Shown here one piece after another: positions 18,700 to 27,020 of a stretch of 62,279 nucleotides of DNA (position 1 is the first letter of the stretch; every line of letters starts with the position of its first letter). The DNA comes from Pantoea piersonii. GTDB lineage: Bacteria > Pseudomonadota > Gammaproteobacteria > Enterobacterales > Enterobacteriaceae. The translations under genes and the position numbers were made by a program. Below the pieces are notes generated by a model, which saw only the letters and a list, made by a program, of their open reading frames with translations, had not been told where the DNA came from and did no database searches. Where the stretch lies: NCBI RefSeq assembly GCF_003612015.1, contig NZ_RARB01000013.1, positions 1-62,279 on the forward strand, written 5' to 3'.

Positions 18700-18737
18700 G
18701 ACTTCAGTCCGCTTTTGGCTCAAAGCGGACTGAAGTC
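18700..18737. repeat. GTCCGCTTT hairpin repeat, copy 2
   Basis: Sixteen-base perfect arms GACTTCAGTCCGCTTT and AAAGCGGACTGAAGTC with loop TGGCTC. The core matches the element at 704-727. It lies 60 bases after the SDR stop and could fold as a strong hairpin, but no T-run follows. Half-copies (AAAGCGGACC near 18758, GGACCGCTTTTGGC near 19939) lie nearby. Confidence 0.7.
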
Positions 18738-18844
18738 AGCTCCCTGTCCGCTATGAGGAAAAGCGGACCTTATGCATCCTTATCACTACCGGATCGATCC
18801 TGTTCTGCCAGATTTAAGAGGCGAACTGATGAAGACCGGTCAGC

Positions 18845-19003
18845 TTATTGTTCGCTGCGTTTTTTCAGAATCAGCAACAGCAGCCCGATCAATACAGCCG
18901 CACCGCGGTTGTACAGCATCTCTTCCACAAAAGCAGAATGCCTCCAGTCCCACCGTCTTCTTGCACGCTACGCTGTGCAGTTTCCGCTTTTTGCTTCGGT
19001 CAT
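18845..19003 (-). pseudogene. Possible broken small membrane protein gene
   Basis: The minus strand has a good ribosome site (GGAGGAGG) before ATG 19003, opening M-T-E-A-K-S-G, but codon 12 is TAG. In the same frame the reading continues to TAA at 18845 and ends in one hydrophobic helix, A-A-V-L-I-G-L-L-L-L-I-L, followed by K-K-R-S-E-Q. This looks like a roughly 52-residue membrane protein with a stop mutation. A 27-residue product from GTG 18928 is an alternative. I do not recognise a family. Confidence 0.35.
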
Positions 19004-19153
19004 CTCCTGCCCTCCTCCGTTGAGAATGGTTACTTAACCTGCTGGATCAAATCGTTGCCACTATACTGACCATTGCAGTTGTAATTTACATACAAGGTTG
19101 AGCACGGTTAATTGCCTGATAACAGCCTTACCCATGACCCGCAGGAGAACAAA

Positions 19154-19735
19154 ATGCAAAAGAGTAAAACCTTGAAAGGACTGCTAGCCGTAACAGCAGT
19201 CGCAGCGATGTTCAGCACTGTCGGCGTGCAAGCCCAGACGCCAGCGAGCGCCACGCAGACCAGCGCCGCAGGCCAGACCAAATCGAGCACCAGCCTCAGC
19301 TCCGGCGACGAAAAAGCGTTAAAGGATATGGCGCAGGCCGATATCAATGAAGTCGCCGCCGCCAAAATCGCGCTGAGCAAGGCCCAGAGCAGCGAAGTCA
19401 AAGCATACGCTCAGCAGATGGTCGACGACCACGGCGGTGCTTTGACCAAAGTACAGACGGTCGCCCAGCAAAAGGGCGTAACCCTGCCGACAGAGCCGGA
19501 CGCCAAACACAAGACTATGGCCGCCAAACTGGAAAAGCAGAGCGGCGCCGCATTTGACAAGATGTATATGAAAAACGCCGGCACCATGGACCACAAAATG
19601 GTGCTGTCGAAGCTGCAAAGTGACGCTAAAAAGATCAAGGATCCGGACGTGAAGGCCGTGGCTGACGCGCATATGCCGGTCGTTGAGCAGCATCTTAAGT
19701 CCGCGCAGCAGATGCCGATGGCAGCAGGTAAATAA
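19154..19735 (+). CDS. DUF4142 exported protein
   Basis: A 193-residue protein. A signal peptide (hydrophobic L-L-A-V-T-A-V-A-A-M-F, cleavage near V-Q-A-Q) is followed by a helical DUF4142 domain. I chose the ATG at 19154 because AGGAG lies 7 bases upstream and the signal peptide begins there. DUF4142 proteins are periplasmic and ferritin-like in predicted fold. A stress role is often proposed but not established. The gene is monocistronic. Confidence 0.85.
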   Translation: MQKSKTLKGLLAVTAVAAMFSTVGVQAQTPASATQTSAAGQTKSSTSLSSGDEKALKDMAQADINEVAAAKIALSKAQSSEVKAYAQQMVDDHGGALTKVQTVAQQKGVTLPTEPDAKHKTMAAKLEKQSGAAFDKMYMKNAGTMDHKMVLSKLQSDAKKIKDPDVKAVADAHMPVVEQHLKSAQQMPMAAGK

Positions 19736-20323
19736 ACAGGTAATTCGGTAGGCACACGGTTTTCTGACTCAGGTTCCCCTTTGTGCAAAACGTTGTAGCA
19801 CGGGGGATCTTTGCTTTACGTGTGCCGATCGATACGCGCTCATCTGCAGTTGCAAGCTAATACGCACTTTACCTGTTGATGACTGAAATTGACTCCGTGC
19901 AGCCGTTCGACAGGCTGCATGGCGCAAATATGGCGAAGGACCGCTTTTGGCGCCAGCGCCAGCACAAGCAGATCTCACTGATGCGCTTACTCTCCGAAGC
20001 CATGCCTCTCCTGGCTCTCACCTCGCTAAATCCACTCTTTGCCCTGAAGAAGCGCAGCAGATCCCTCTGACTTCAGTAAACACAATTTAGGGCACCGGAA
20101 CGTAAAGCCCATAACGTAGGCAATTTAGTGACGACTGCTCGCGTGCGCGTGCAATGTGCATCCAACATCCAGTCGCACCCGCTGTTATTACTACAGAGCC
20201 GCCTACCCGTAACCTCAGCCTAAAATCAGTGGTGTCTGTTATCCAACAGAAAAGAGGCATTGCGAGCAAAGACCCTTTATTGTTATGTTATAACATACCA
20301 ATAATGCTTTATCAGAGGTTACA
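19736..20323. other. Intergenic region ending in a Zur-like site
   Basis: About 590 bases between the DUF4142 and COG0523 genes. Short ORFs here show no domain. The last 50 bases hold the Zur-like palindrome; the rest I cannot explain. Confidence 0.45.
20281..20295. promoter_or_regulatory. Zur-box-like operator
   Basis: TGTTATGTTATAACA matches the gamma-proteobacterial Zur core TGTTATANTATAACA at all but one fixed position. It ends 28 bases before the start of a COG0523 GTPase gene, a family often repressed by Zur in zinc-replete cells. Confidence 0.65.
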
Positions 20324-21559
20324 ATGTCTACTCCCTTCCCCCTCTCTTCGCAGGCCGATCGGCGTCTGCCGGTTTGTGTACTCTCAGGTTTTCTGGGTGC
20401 CGGAAAAACGACGCTGCTTAACCATATCCTGAATAATCGCGAAGGGCGTCGCATTGCGGTTATCGTGAATGATATGTCAGAAGTGAATATCGACGCCGCG
20501 CTGGTTCGCAATGGCGGCGCATCGCTGTCGCGTACCGATGAAAAACTGGTTGAAATGAGCAACGGCTGCATCTGCTGTACGCTGCGCGAAGATCTGCTGC
20601 TGGAAGTGAAAAAACTGGCGGAGGCGGGCCGCTTCGATCATCTGGTGATTGAATCGACGGGCATCGCTGAACCGCTGCCCGTCGCGGAAACCTTTACCTT
20701 TGAAGATGAAGATGGCGCATCGCTTTCGAGCCTCGCGCGTCTCGATACCATGGTGACCGTGGTTGATGGATTTAACTTTCTGCGTGATTACCACTCAGTC
20801 GACTCGCTGAACGAGCGTGGCGAATCGCTGGGCGAGCAGGATGCCCGCTCGGTAGTGGATTTGCTGGTTGATCAAATTGAGTTTTGCGACGTACTGGTGG
20901 TGAATAAAATTGATCTGATCAGTGAAGAAGATCGTCAAACGCTCTTTGCCATGCTGCGTTCACTTAATCCACGCGCGCGCATCGTAACCGCCTGTTTCGG
21001 CCAGGTACCGCTGGATCAGGTGCTGAATACCGGCCTGTTCGATTTCGACCAGGCCGCGCAGTCGCCGGGCTGGCTGAAAGAGCTACGCGGCGAACACAGT
21101 CCAGAGACGGAAGAGTATGGCATTCGCAGTTTCGTTTATCGCGCCCGCCGCCCTTTTCATCCGCAACGTTTCTGGGAAGTCGTCAACCACCAGCTGACGG
21201 GCGTGGTGCGCTCGAAAGGTTACTTCTGGCTGGCAACGCGCCCGGATTACGCAGCGATGTGGTCACAGGCTGGCGCTGTGGCGCGCCACGGCTATGCAGG
21301 CCGCTGGTGGGCAAGCGTTCCTCGCGAGCACTGGCCGGAAGATGCCGACTCTCTTGAGTTTATCGCTAGCCAGTGGGAGGAAGGTATCGGCGACGCGCGG
21401 CAGGAGCTGGTGTTTATCGGTATCGATATGGATGAACAGCAGGTGCGCTCGGCGCTGGATGATGCGCTGCTGACGGCGCAGGAGATGGCGCGCGGACCCG
21501 ACTGGTGGCTCACCTTACCCGATCCGCTCCCCGCATGGTTTGATGAAGTCGCAGGGTAA
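20324..21559 (+). CDS. COG0523/CobW family metal-handling GTPase
   Basis: A 411-residue G3E GTPase. Walker A G-F-L-G-A-G-K-T is at residues 22-29, the metal-binding C-x-C-C is at 82-85, and a CobW C-terminal domain follows. The group includes zinc chaperones induced in zinc starvation (for example ZigA) as well as cobalamin and nitrile hydratase factors. The Zur-like site just upstream favours a role in delivering zinc to a client enzyme. A strong terminator follows, so it is a single-gene unit. Confidence 0.9.
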   Translation: MSTPFPLSSQADRRLPVCVLSGFLGAGKTTLLNHILNNREGRRIAVIVNDMSEVNIDAALVRNGGASLSRTDEKLVEMSNGCICCTLREDLLLEVKKLAEAGRFDHLVIESTGIAEPLPVAETFTFEDEDGASLSSLARLDTMVTVVDGFNFLRDYHSVDSLNERGESLGEQDARSVVDLLVDQIEFCDVLVVNKIDLISEEDRQTLFAMLRSLNPRARIVTACFGQVPLDQVLNTGLFDFDQAAQSPGWLKELRGEHSPETEEYGIRSFVYRARRPFHPQRFWEVVNHQLTGVVRSKGYFWLATRPDYAAMWSQAGAVARHGYAGRWWASVPREHWPEDADSLEFIASQWEEGIGDARQELVFIGIDMDEQQVRSALDDALLTAQEMARGPDWWLTLPDPLPAWFDEVAG

Positions 21560-21566
21560 CGACCTG

Positions 21567-21595
21567 AAGCGCTGCGTGAAGCAGCGCTTTTTTTT
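21567..21595 (+). terminator. Rho-independent terminator after the COG0523 gene
   Basis: Nine-base perfect arms AAGCGCTGC and GCAGCGCTT, loop GTGAA, then a run of eight T. Confidence 0.9.
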
Positions 21596-21691
21596 GCTCC
21601 GCCAGACGCACAAGGTCAGAACGAAAAGTAATTGGTCGGCCTCCTGCTCTGTTTGCTATAACGCGGTATCAACTCACTGGAGGCTACCTTA

Positions 21692-22873
21692 ATGACGCAG
21701 CGTATTGCCGTTATCGGCGCAGGTGTACTGGGCTTGTCTGTGGCGCGAATGCTGGCTCTGCAGGGCGCGCAGGTCACCCTGTTCGACAAAGGCGCGCCTG
21801 GCGCAGGCACCAGCCAGATCAGCTTTGCATGGGTTAACGCCAACGGCAAAAGCCCGGAGAGTTATCACCGTCTCAATGCGGCCGGTATTGAGGCGCATAA
21901 ACGCCTGCAACAGATATCCCGCGCGCCCGCGCCCTGGCTGCTGGAAACCGGCACCTGGGAGTGGGCGGCGGAGCCCGCCATACAGGCAGAGCTGGAAAAG
22001 AGACTGACTAAACTCACGGTGCTGGGTTATCCCTGGCGAACGGTGACGCGTGAAGCGCTGCTGGCGCATTTTCCTGAGCTGCGGCTTGACTCTCGTATTC
22101 AGCAAGGCTGGTTTTTTCCCTCAGAATGCCTGCTCTATCCCAGTCTGCTTATCGGCTGGCTGCTTGCCCAGGTGCGCCGTCTCGGCGGCGCCCTTATCAG
22201 TCAGACAGAAGTGGTGACGCTTTCAGAGCACCCTGACGGCGCAGCGCTTGAACTGTCGAATGGCGAGCAGTGGACGGGCGATCGCGTGATTTTAGCCGCT
22301 GGTCGCTGGTCAGCGGAGCTGTTAAGACAGCTGGGCCTGGATCTGGCGATGACAGATGCTAATCGGCCAGACAGAGTGGCCTGCAGTTTCCTCGCCTATA
22401 CCGATCCTTTACCGATCCAGATCAACAGCAATATCATTTCACCTGAGCTTAACGTCAGGCCAGACGGTGGAGGCAGACTGATCCTGCAGGCGCTGGATCT
22501 GGATGACTATGCGGATCCGGCCCGTCCGGCGAGTACCGACGGGTTGATTGGACAGGAGTTTTTGCGTCGTCTGCGCCGGATGTTTATCCAGACCGAAGAC
22601 GCGCGTATTGCGAAGATCGAGGTAGGACAACGTTCGCGTCCTGCGGATGGACTGCCTGCTGTCGGCTATGCGACTCACCACCAGCGGGTTTATCTGATGG
22701 CTTCCCACAGCGGCATGACGCTGGCGCCGCTGTTAGGCGAGCTGGTAGCGAACGAGATAATAACGGGCGAGCGCTCTGAAATGCTGGCCGATTTCGCGCC
22801 TCAGCGCCTTATGAGGCCTTTTATCGGTAAAAGCGAGGGTCTGGCCCCCGCTTACCTTCCCGCCGCACAGTGA
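21692..22873 (+). CDS. FAD-dependent amino-acid oxidoreductase (DAO family)
   Basis: A 393-residue flavoprotein. The N-terminal FAD site is V-I-G-A-G-V-L-G-L-S-V-A. The later R-S-R-P-A-D-G-L-P-A-V-G and S-H-S-G-M-T-L-A-P are typical of the DadA/glycine oxidase superfamily. It should oxidise an amine or D-/N-methyl amino acid to an imino product. It is convergent with the succinate-semialdehyde dehydrogenase gene, 3 bases apart at their ends, which may be coincidental. The substrate is unknown. Confidence 0.86.
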   Translation: MTQRIAVIGAGVLGLSVARMLALQGAQVTLFDKGAPGAGTSQISFAWVNANGKSPESYHRLNAAGIEAHKRLQQISRAPAPWLLETGTWEWAAEPAIQAELEKRLTKLTVLGYPWRTVTREALLAHFPELRLDSRIQQGWFFPSECLLYPSLLIGWLLAQVRRLGGALISQTEVVTLSEHPDGAALELSNGEQWTGDRVILAAGRWSAELLRQLGLDLAMTDANRPDRVACSFLAYTDPLPIQINSNIISPELNVRPDGGGRLILQALDLDDYADPARPASTDGLIGQEFLRRLRRMFIQTEDARIAKIEVGQRSRPADGLPAVGYATHHQRVYLMASHSGMTLAPLLGELVANEIITGERSEMLADFAPQRLMRPFIGKSEGLAPAYLPAAQ

Positions 22874-22876
22874 GCC

Positions 22877-24247
22877 TTAGCGGCGGTTTTTCCAGACGGT
22901 CTGAATGTTGCAGAACTCATGTACGCCGAAGTGGGACAATTCACGACCGTAGCCGCTCTTTTTGACCCCGCCAATGGTGACGCGAGGATCCGATGCACCG
23001 TTGCCGTTGATAAACACGGCGCCGGTCTCGATCTGATCGGCCAGTCGATCTGCTGTGGCGCTGTTTCCTGTCCAGACCGTCGCGCTCAGACCAAATTCAC
23101 TGTCGTTGGCGATAGCCAGCGCATGCTCGGCGTCACGGGCGATAGCGATCGCCGCTACCGGACCAAACAGCTCTTCACGAAACGCTGTCATTTCTGTCGT
23201 GACATCTGACAGGATAGTCGGCGCGTAGTAGTTGCCCTCTCCTGCGATCTTCTCGCCGCCCAGTACCAGACGCGCCCCTTCACGCAGGGACCGTTCGACC
23301 TGGTTATGCAGCTCATCGCGCAGATCGAAGCGCGCCATAGGACCGAGATAATTTTTCTCATCCAGCGGATCGCCCATGGTTAACGCCTGTACTGCAGCGC
23401 TGAAGCGTGCTTCGAATTCTTCTGCAATGGCGGCTTCAACAATAAAGCGTTTTGCGGCCATACAGACCTGTCCGGTGTTCTGGAAGCGGCCCGTGACGGC
23501 TGATTTTACCGCTTCATCAAGATCGGCATCGGCAAGTACGATAAAAGGATCCGCGCCGCCCAGTTCCAGAACGGTTTTTTTCAGGGCTGCGCCAGCCTGT
23601 GCAGCAATAGCGGAGCCAGCGCGTACGCTGCCGGTAACGGCGACAGCGGCAATGCGAGGATCTTTAATAGCAGCCGAGACGCCGTCATTGTCGATATTGA
23701 TGGATGCGAAGGCGCCTTTCGGCAGATCCGTTGCGCTGAACAGCTCCGCCATCAACGTTGCGCAGCCCATCACGTTCGGGGCGTGCTTCAGCACATAGGT
23801 GTTCCCGGCGAGCAGCATGCCCACAGCGCCGCGTAGCACTTGCCAGAACGGGAAATTCCACGGCATGACGGCCAGGATGGTGCCGACAGGCTTAAAGCGT
23901 TGCCAGGCATCTGGCACCTGCGTTGGCTGATCTTCCAGCATCGCGGGGCCATGTTCTGCATACCAGTCACTGAGGTTCGCGCATTTGAGGATCTCAGCAC
24001 GCGCCTGAGCGACAGGCTTGCCCATTTCAAGAGTAATCATGCGCGACAGTTCAGGCTCGCGCTGACGCAGCTGCTCTGCCAGCTGACGCAGTACCTTAAC
24101 GCGGGACGCCATATCTGTATTGCGCCACTGCTTAAAGGCAGCGGTACTGGCAGCAAGCGTGCTGTCCAGTTCAGCCAGAGACTGCATAGGATAACGTGCC
24201 AGGATTTCACCGTTGGCAGGGTTTTTTGAAACAGCGTAATCGGTCAT
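22877..24247 (-). CDS. sad: NAD-dependent succinate-semialdehyde dehydrogenase
   Basis: A 456-residue aldehyde dehydrogenase, close over its whole length to E. coli Sad (YneI) as I recall that sequence. It oxidises succinate semialdehyde to succinate, feeding 4-aminobutyrate and putrescine carbon into the TCA cycle. Key residues are Asn131 (P-W-N-F-P), Glu228 (L-E-L-G-G) and the nucleophile Cys262 (G-Q-V-C). It stands alone, without gabT or a transporter, so it probably supplements a chromosomal pathway. Confidence 0.9.
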   Translation of the reverse strand: MTDYAVSKNPANGEILARYPMQSLAELDSTLAASTAAFKQWRNTDMASRVKVLRQLAEQLRQREPELSRMITLEMGKPVAQARAEILKCANLSDWYAEHGPAMLEDQPTQVPDAWQRFKPVGTILAVMPWNFPFWQVLRGAVGMLLAGNTYVLKHAPNVMGCATLMAELFSATDLPKGAFASINIDNDGVSAAIKDPRIAAVAVTGSVRAGSAIAAQAGAALKKTVLELGGADPFIVLADADLDEAVKSAVTGRFQNTGQVCMAAKRFIVEAAIAEEFEARFSAAVQALTMGDPLDEKNYLGPMARFDLRDELHNQVERSLREGARLVLGGEKIAGEGNYYAPTILSDVTTEMTAFREELFGPVAAIAIARDAEHALAIANDSEFGLSATVWTGNSATADRLADQIETGAVFINGNGASDPRVTIGGVKKSGYGRELSHFGVHEFCNIQTVWKNRR

Positions 24248-24404
24248 GGTGCCTCTCAGGATGCGTTTTGACTATGGGACTTACCCTACGCTTCTGGGAT
24301 AGTGATGAAAAATGAATAATAGTGAGCAAGTTGTTTTCATATTCTGAACAGAAGCAGTGAGGCTATTATCGCGGCTGCCGATCGAATACCCTGGCATCGA
24401 TCAG

Positions 24405-24413
24405 TTATCCACA
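24405..24413 (+). promoter_or_regulatory. DnaA box
   Basis: A perfect consensus DnaA site TTATCCACA, 258 bases before repA and next to the GATC-rich segment. It supports this region as the replication origin. Confidence 0.75.
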
Positions 24414-24426
24414 TATACAGAGAGAA

Positions 24427-24482
24427 GATCCTAATAAACGATCATAAAGAGATCTAAAAGAGATCCTAAGAGATCCCCGATC
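24427..24482. other. GATC-rich segment of the origin
   Basis: Six GATC (Dam) sites in 56 bases, several within an AGAGATC direct repeat in A-rich sequence. This resembles the Dam-controlled, easily melted regions of iteron and P1-type origins. Confidence 0.6.
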
Positions 24483-24523
24483 GTCGCAGGCCGTACCCCA
24501 CAAGGGCTGAGAAGGTGATCCCG

Positions 24524-24623
24524 TTCACTATAATCAGTAAAGAGTTCACTGTAATCAGTACTTTATTCACTACACACTGTAGAATGTTCACTGTAAACAG
24601 TGATAGTGTTCACTGTAATCAGA
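24524..24623 (+). repeat. Upstream iterons (5 copies)
   Basis: Five 15-bp copies of TTCACTGTAATCAGT or close variants start at 24524, 24545, 24566, 24587 and 24609. The period of 21-22 bp puts them on one DNA face. The third copy is degenerate. This matches the initiator-binding arrays before RepFIB repA genes. Confidence 0.92.
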
Positions 24624-24662
24624 AAACGATCCCTTTCATCCACAGAATGAAGATCTCATGCT

Positions 24663-25595
24663 ATGGCAGATAAAGAGAGTGAAAACAAAGCGTTACTTGA
24701 ACCTTTTCTGTCGGTGACCAAAAACAGCGGTGAAGTTATTCAGCTTCATCCCAATAAGAATAATACTGTTCAGCCCGTCGCTTTGATGCGTCTGGGACTG
24801 TTTGTCCCGACACTGAAATCAACGGCGCGCGGTAAATCAGGCGCAATGGCCTCTACTGATGCGACAAAAGAGCTGAAGAACCTGTCATTAGTGAAAGCCG
24901 AAGGCTACGAAAAGATTACCATCACTGGCGCCAGGCTGGATATGGATAACGATTTCAAGACCTGGGCAGGCATTATTCAGTCCTTCTCACGTTATCCCAC
25001 GAAAGGCGATACCGTAACCCTGCCCTTTATCGATTTCGTCAAGATGTGCGGCATTCCTTCTGCCAACTCGTCAGCGGCGTTGCGTAAAAGGCTGGATGCT
25101 TCCCTGCGTCGCATTGCTACCAACACGCTATCCTTCGAAGGAAATGGCAAGGCTTACCATACGCACCTTGTGCAGTCGGCCTACTATGACCGGGAAAAAG
25201 ATGTGGTCCGCATTCAGGCCGATCCCAAGCTGTTTGAGCTCTATAATTTCGACCATAAAGTTCTGCTGCAGCTCAGGGCCATATCGCGGCTCAAGCGCAA
25301 AGAATCTGCGCAGGCGCTCTATACCTTTCTTGAAAGCCTGCCAACTAATCCGGCCCCTATTTCGCTGGCGCGCCTGCGTATGCGCCTGAATCTTGGTTCG
25401 AAAACCACGACGCAGAACCACGTAGTGCGCCGCGCAATGGAACAACTGAAAGAGATCGGCTATCTCGACTATTCCGAGGTAAAACGCGGTCGCTCAGTCT
25501 TTTTTATCATCCACAGCCGCACGCCAAAACTGGATGGAATCAGCACGCTAGAGAGTATCGACTCTCTCGACGAGATCGATTTTGATGAGTCATGA
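24663..25595 (+). CDS. repA: RepFIB-type replication initiator RepA
   Basis: A 310-residue Rep_3-family initiator with two winged-helix domains. It reads closely like RepFIB RepA of F-type plasmids, as recalled ([38 protein letters not shown]). It binds the flanking iterons to start replication and to limit copy number. The ATG at 24663 gives the usual N-terminus. Iterons lie on both sides. The Pantoea LPP-1 plasmids carry this type of rep gene. Confidence 0.95.
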   Translation: MADKESENKALLEPFLSVTKNSGEVIQLHPNKNNTVQPVALMRLGLFVPTLKSTARGKSGAMASTDATKELKNLSLVKAEGYEKITITGARLDMDNDFKTWAGIIQSFSRYPTKGDTVTLPFIDFVKMCGIPSANSSAALRKRLDASLRRIATNTLSFEGNGKAYHTHLVQSAYYDREKDVVRIQADPKLFELYNFDHKVLLQLRAISRLKRKESAQALYTFLESLPTNPAPISLARLRMRLNLGSKTTTQNHVVRRAMEQLKEIGYLDYSEVKRGRSVFFIIHSRTPKLDGISTLESIDSLDEIDFDES

Positions 25596-25601
25596 GCAAC
25601 G

Positions 25602-25738
25602 TTCACTGTAATCAGTGGGCGGTATGTGGCACTGTCACTTTTTAGCCAAAACGTGACAGTGACCTTTTCCTGGTGTTGTTCACTGTAATCAGCTGCAGCT
25701 CCCGTTCACTGTAATGAGCAACATTCACTGTAATCAGT
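25602..25738 (+). repeat. Downstream iterons, direct orientation (4 copies)
   Basis: Copies of TTCACTGTAATCAGT start at 25602, 25679, 25705 and 25724, in the same direction as the upstream array. They equal the downstream control repeats of RepFIB replicons. Confidence 0.85.
25630..25661 (+). terminator. Hairpin after repA
   Basis: Nine-base arms CACTGTCAC and GTGACAGTG with a 14-base loop, 35 bases after the repA stop. The following tract is ACCTTTTCC, so termination is possible but weak. Confidence 0.4.
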
Positions 25739-25873
25739 GAAGCGTCAGTTCGGTATGCCTCCCTTCATCTTATCTTTCCTAATTAATTTTCATTAAATAC
25801 AAATACTTAAAAGATAGTTAGCGCTTGCTTACTTTTATGGCCTCTTTCTTGCTATCTCGTTCATACGTTCTAC

Positions 25874-26891
25874 ACTGATTACAGTGAATATGATGCGCCG
25901 CAGCTCTACGCTGCATTTTTGCTGATTACAGTGAACCTGTTGAGACTGACCTTTTACGGCCCTGACGCTGGTGACAGATAAAGGCATGAATTAATTTTTT
26001 GAATTAAAAGGGATTATTCAGGATTTGGTTGAGGGAGAATATCATTTTACTGATTACAGTGAATGGTTGCATCGGCAAAGCGCTAAAAAGTGACAGGGTT
26101 CGCTACAGTCACTGATTACAGTGAACATTACAGGGTTTTCAGCCTTAATTTGCTGTTCCTTCGACCGGTTTACTGACTGCAGTGAATACTGACGGCGTTC
26201 TGTTAAAGTTTTATGGCTCTTTGATGATCGTTATCTGCCCCTACTGATTACAGTGAATGCTTGAGCCATCGTTAATGTGCTTGTCCCTTACCCTACTTTT
26301 ACTGCCTACAGTGAACCTTTGGCTTGTCTTCCCTGTCCTCGCACCTTCCACGTCGAACGCCTTGTGAGGGCGCTGCCGTCTTCCTTACCCGCATATCGAA
26401 GGTGATGCTGCATTACAGAATACAGTGAATGTTATGCACCTCTTCGTCCGTGCAGCCTTTGCCTCTGCTGATTACAGTGAATGTTTGCTGGGTACGAACG
26501 CCTGCGTAGCGTTGCTACCGGTTTTAGACTGAGTCAGTTCACTGATTACAGTGAACGTAAGCTGGTTGTGCTGATTACAGTGAATCTTTTGCTAAATACA
26601 GTGAACGTTTCTCTCTGACAGGCGACTCTGCTACTGATTACAGTGAATGTTATAGGTCACAGCTTGCCGACGGCCTTTCTCTACTGATTACAGTGAATGC
26701 TTTGAAAGACGCCTGCCGATTACAGTGAATGTTTAGCCAGGATCCAGAGAAAGATGTTATGTCGAGACCCATCGGCACATGGTTGAGAACGTCTTCATTA
26801 CTGATTACAGTGAACGAATTGCTGATTACAGTGAATCTGTTCCCCCTGCCCTCTCCTGATGCTTCCGTTTGCCATTACTGATTACAGTGAA
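25874..26891 (-). repeat. Downstream iterons, inverted orientation (18 copies)
   Basis: Eighteen copies of ACTGATTACAGTGAA or one- to three-base variants start at 25874, 25921, 26049, 26111, 26172, 26243, 26301, 26415, 26467, 26541, 26570, 26591, 26633, 26683, 26715, 26800, 26821 and 26877. Spacing is irregular (21-128 bp). The spacers share no sequence and hold no gene. The array should titrate RepA or pair with the origin (handcuffing) to limit copy number and set incompatibility. Confidence 0.9.
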
Positions 26892-26969
26892 TATTTGCAG
26901 CATCTCTTTATCATGCAGTCCATTTTTGGCTGATCATTGATTTCGTTATATAAGATATTTTCTTGCCCG

Positions 26970-27009
26970 ACATGCAGGATTTATGTATAAAGTCACAAAT
27001 CCTACATGT
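26970..27009. promoter_or_regulatory. Probable parA operator
   Basis: An imperfect inverted repeat, ACATGCAGGATTT and AAATCCTACATGT (12 of 13 bases matching), lies just before and over the parA ribosome site. Type Ia ParA proteins repress their own promoter through such a site (parOP in P1). Confidence 0.65.
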
Positions 27010-27020
27010 GTGGAGCAAGT

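Larger units (their letters stand above)
24405..24662 (+). other. Probable origin of replication (oriV)
   Basis: DnaA box, GATC cluster and five phased iterons lie in order before repA. RepA should bind the iterons and open the adjacent A/T-rich GATC region. Confidence 0.8.
25596..27020. other. Non-coding control region between repA and parA
   Basis: About 1.4 kb without a gene, filled by 22 iterons and ending in the parA operator. I see no other structure in the spacers. Confidence 0.7.

Noticed and set aside
24636..24644. Second DnaA box TTCATCCACA before repA
   Set aside because: It has an extra base against TTATCCACA and no partner; too weak to call.
25602..26891. Repeated 15-mers with variable spacers, looking like a CRISPR array
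   Set aside because: The repeats are too short, spacers vary from 6 to 113 bases, orientation changes, no cas genes are near, and the same repeat flanks repA. They are iterons.
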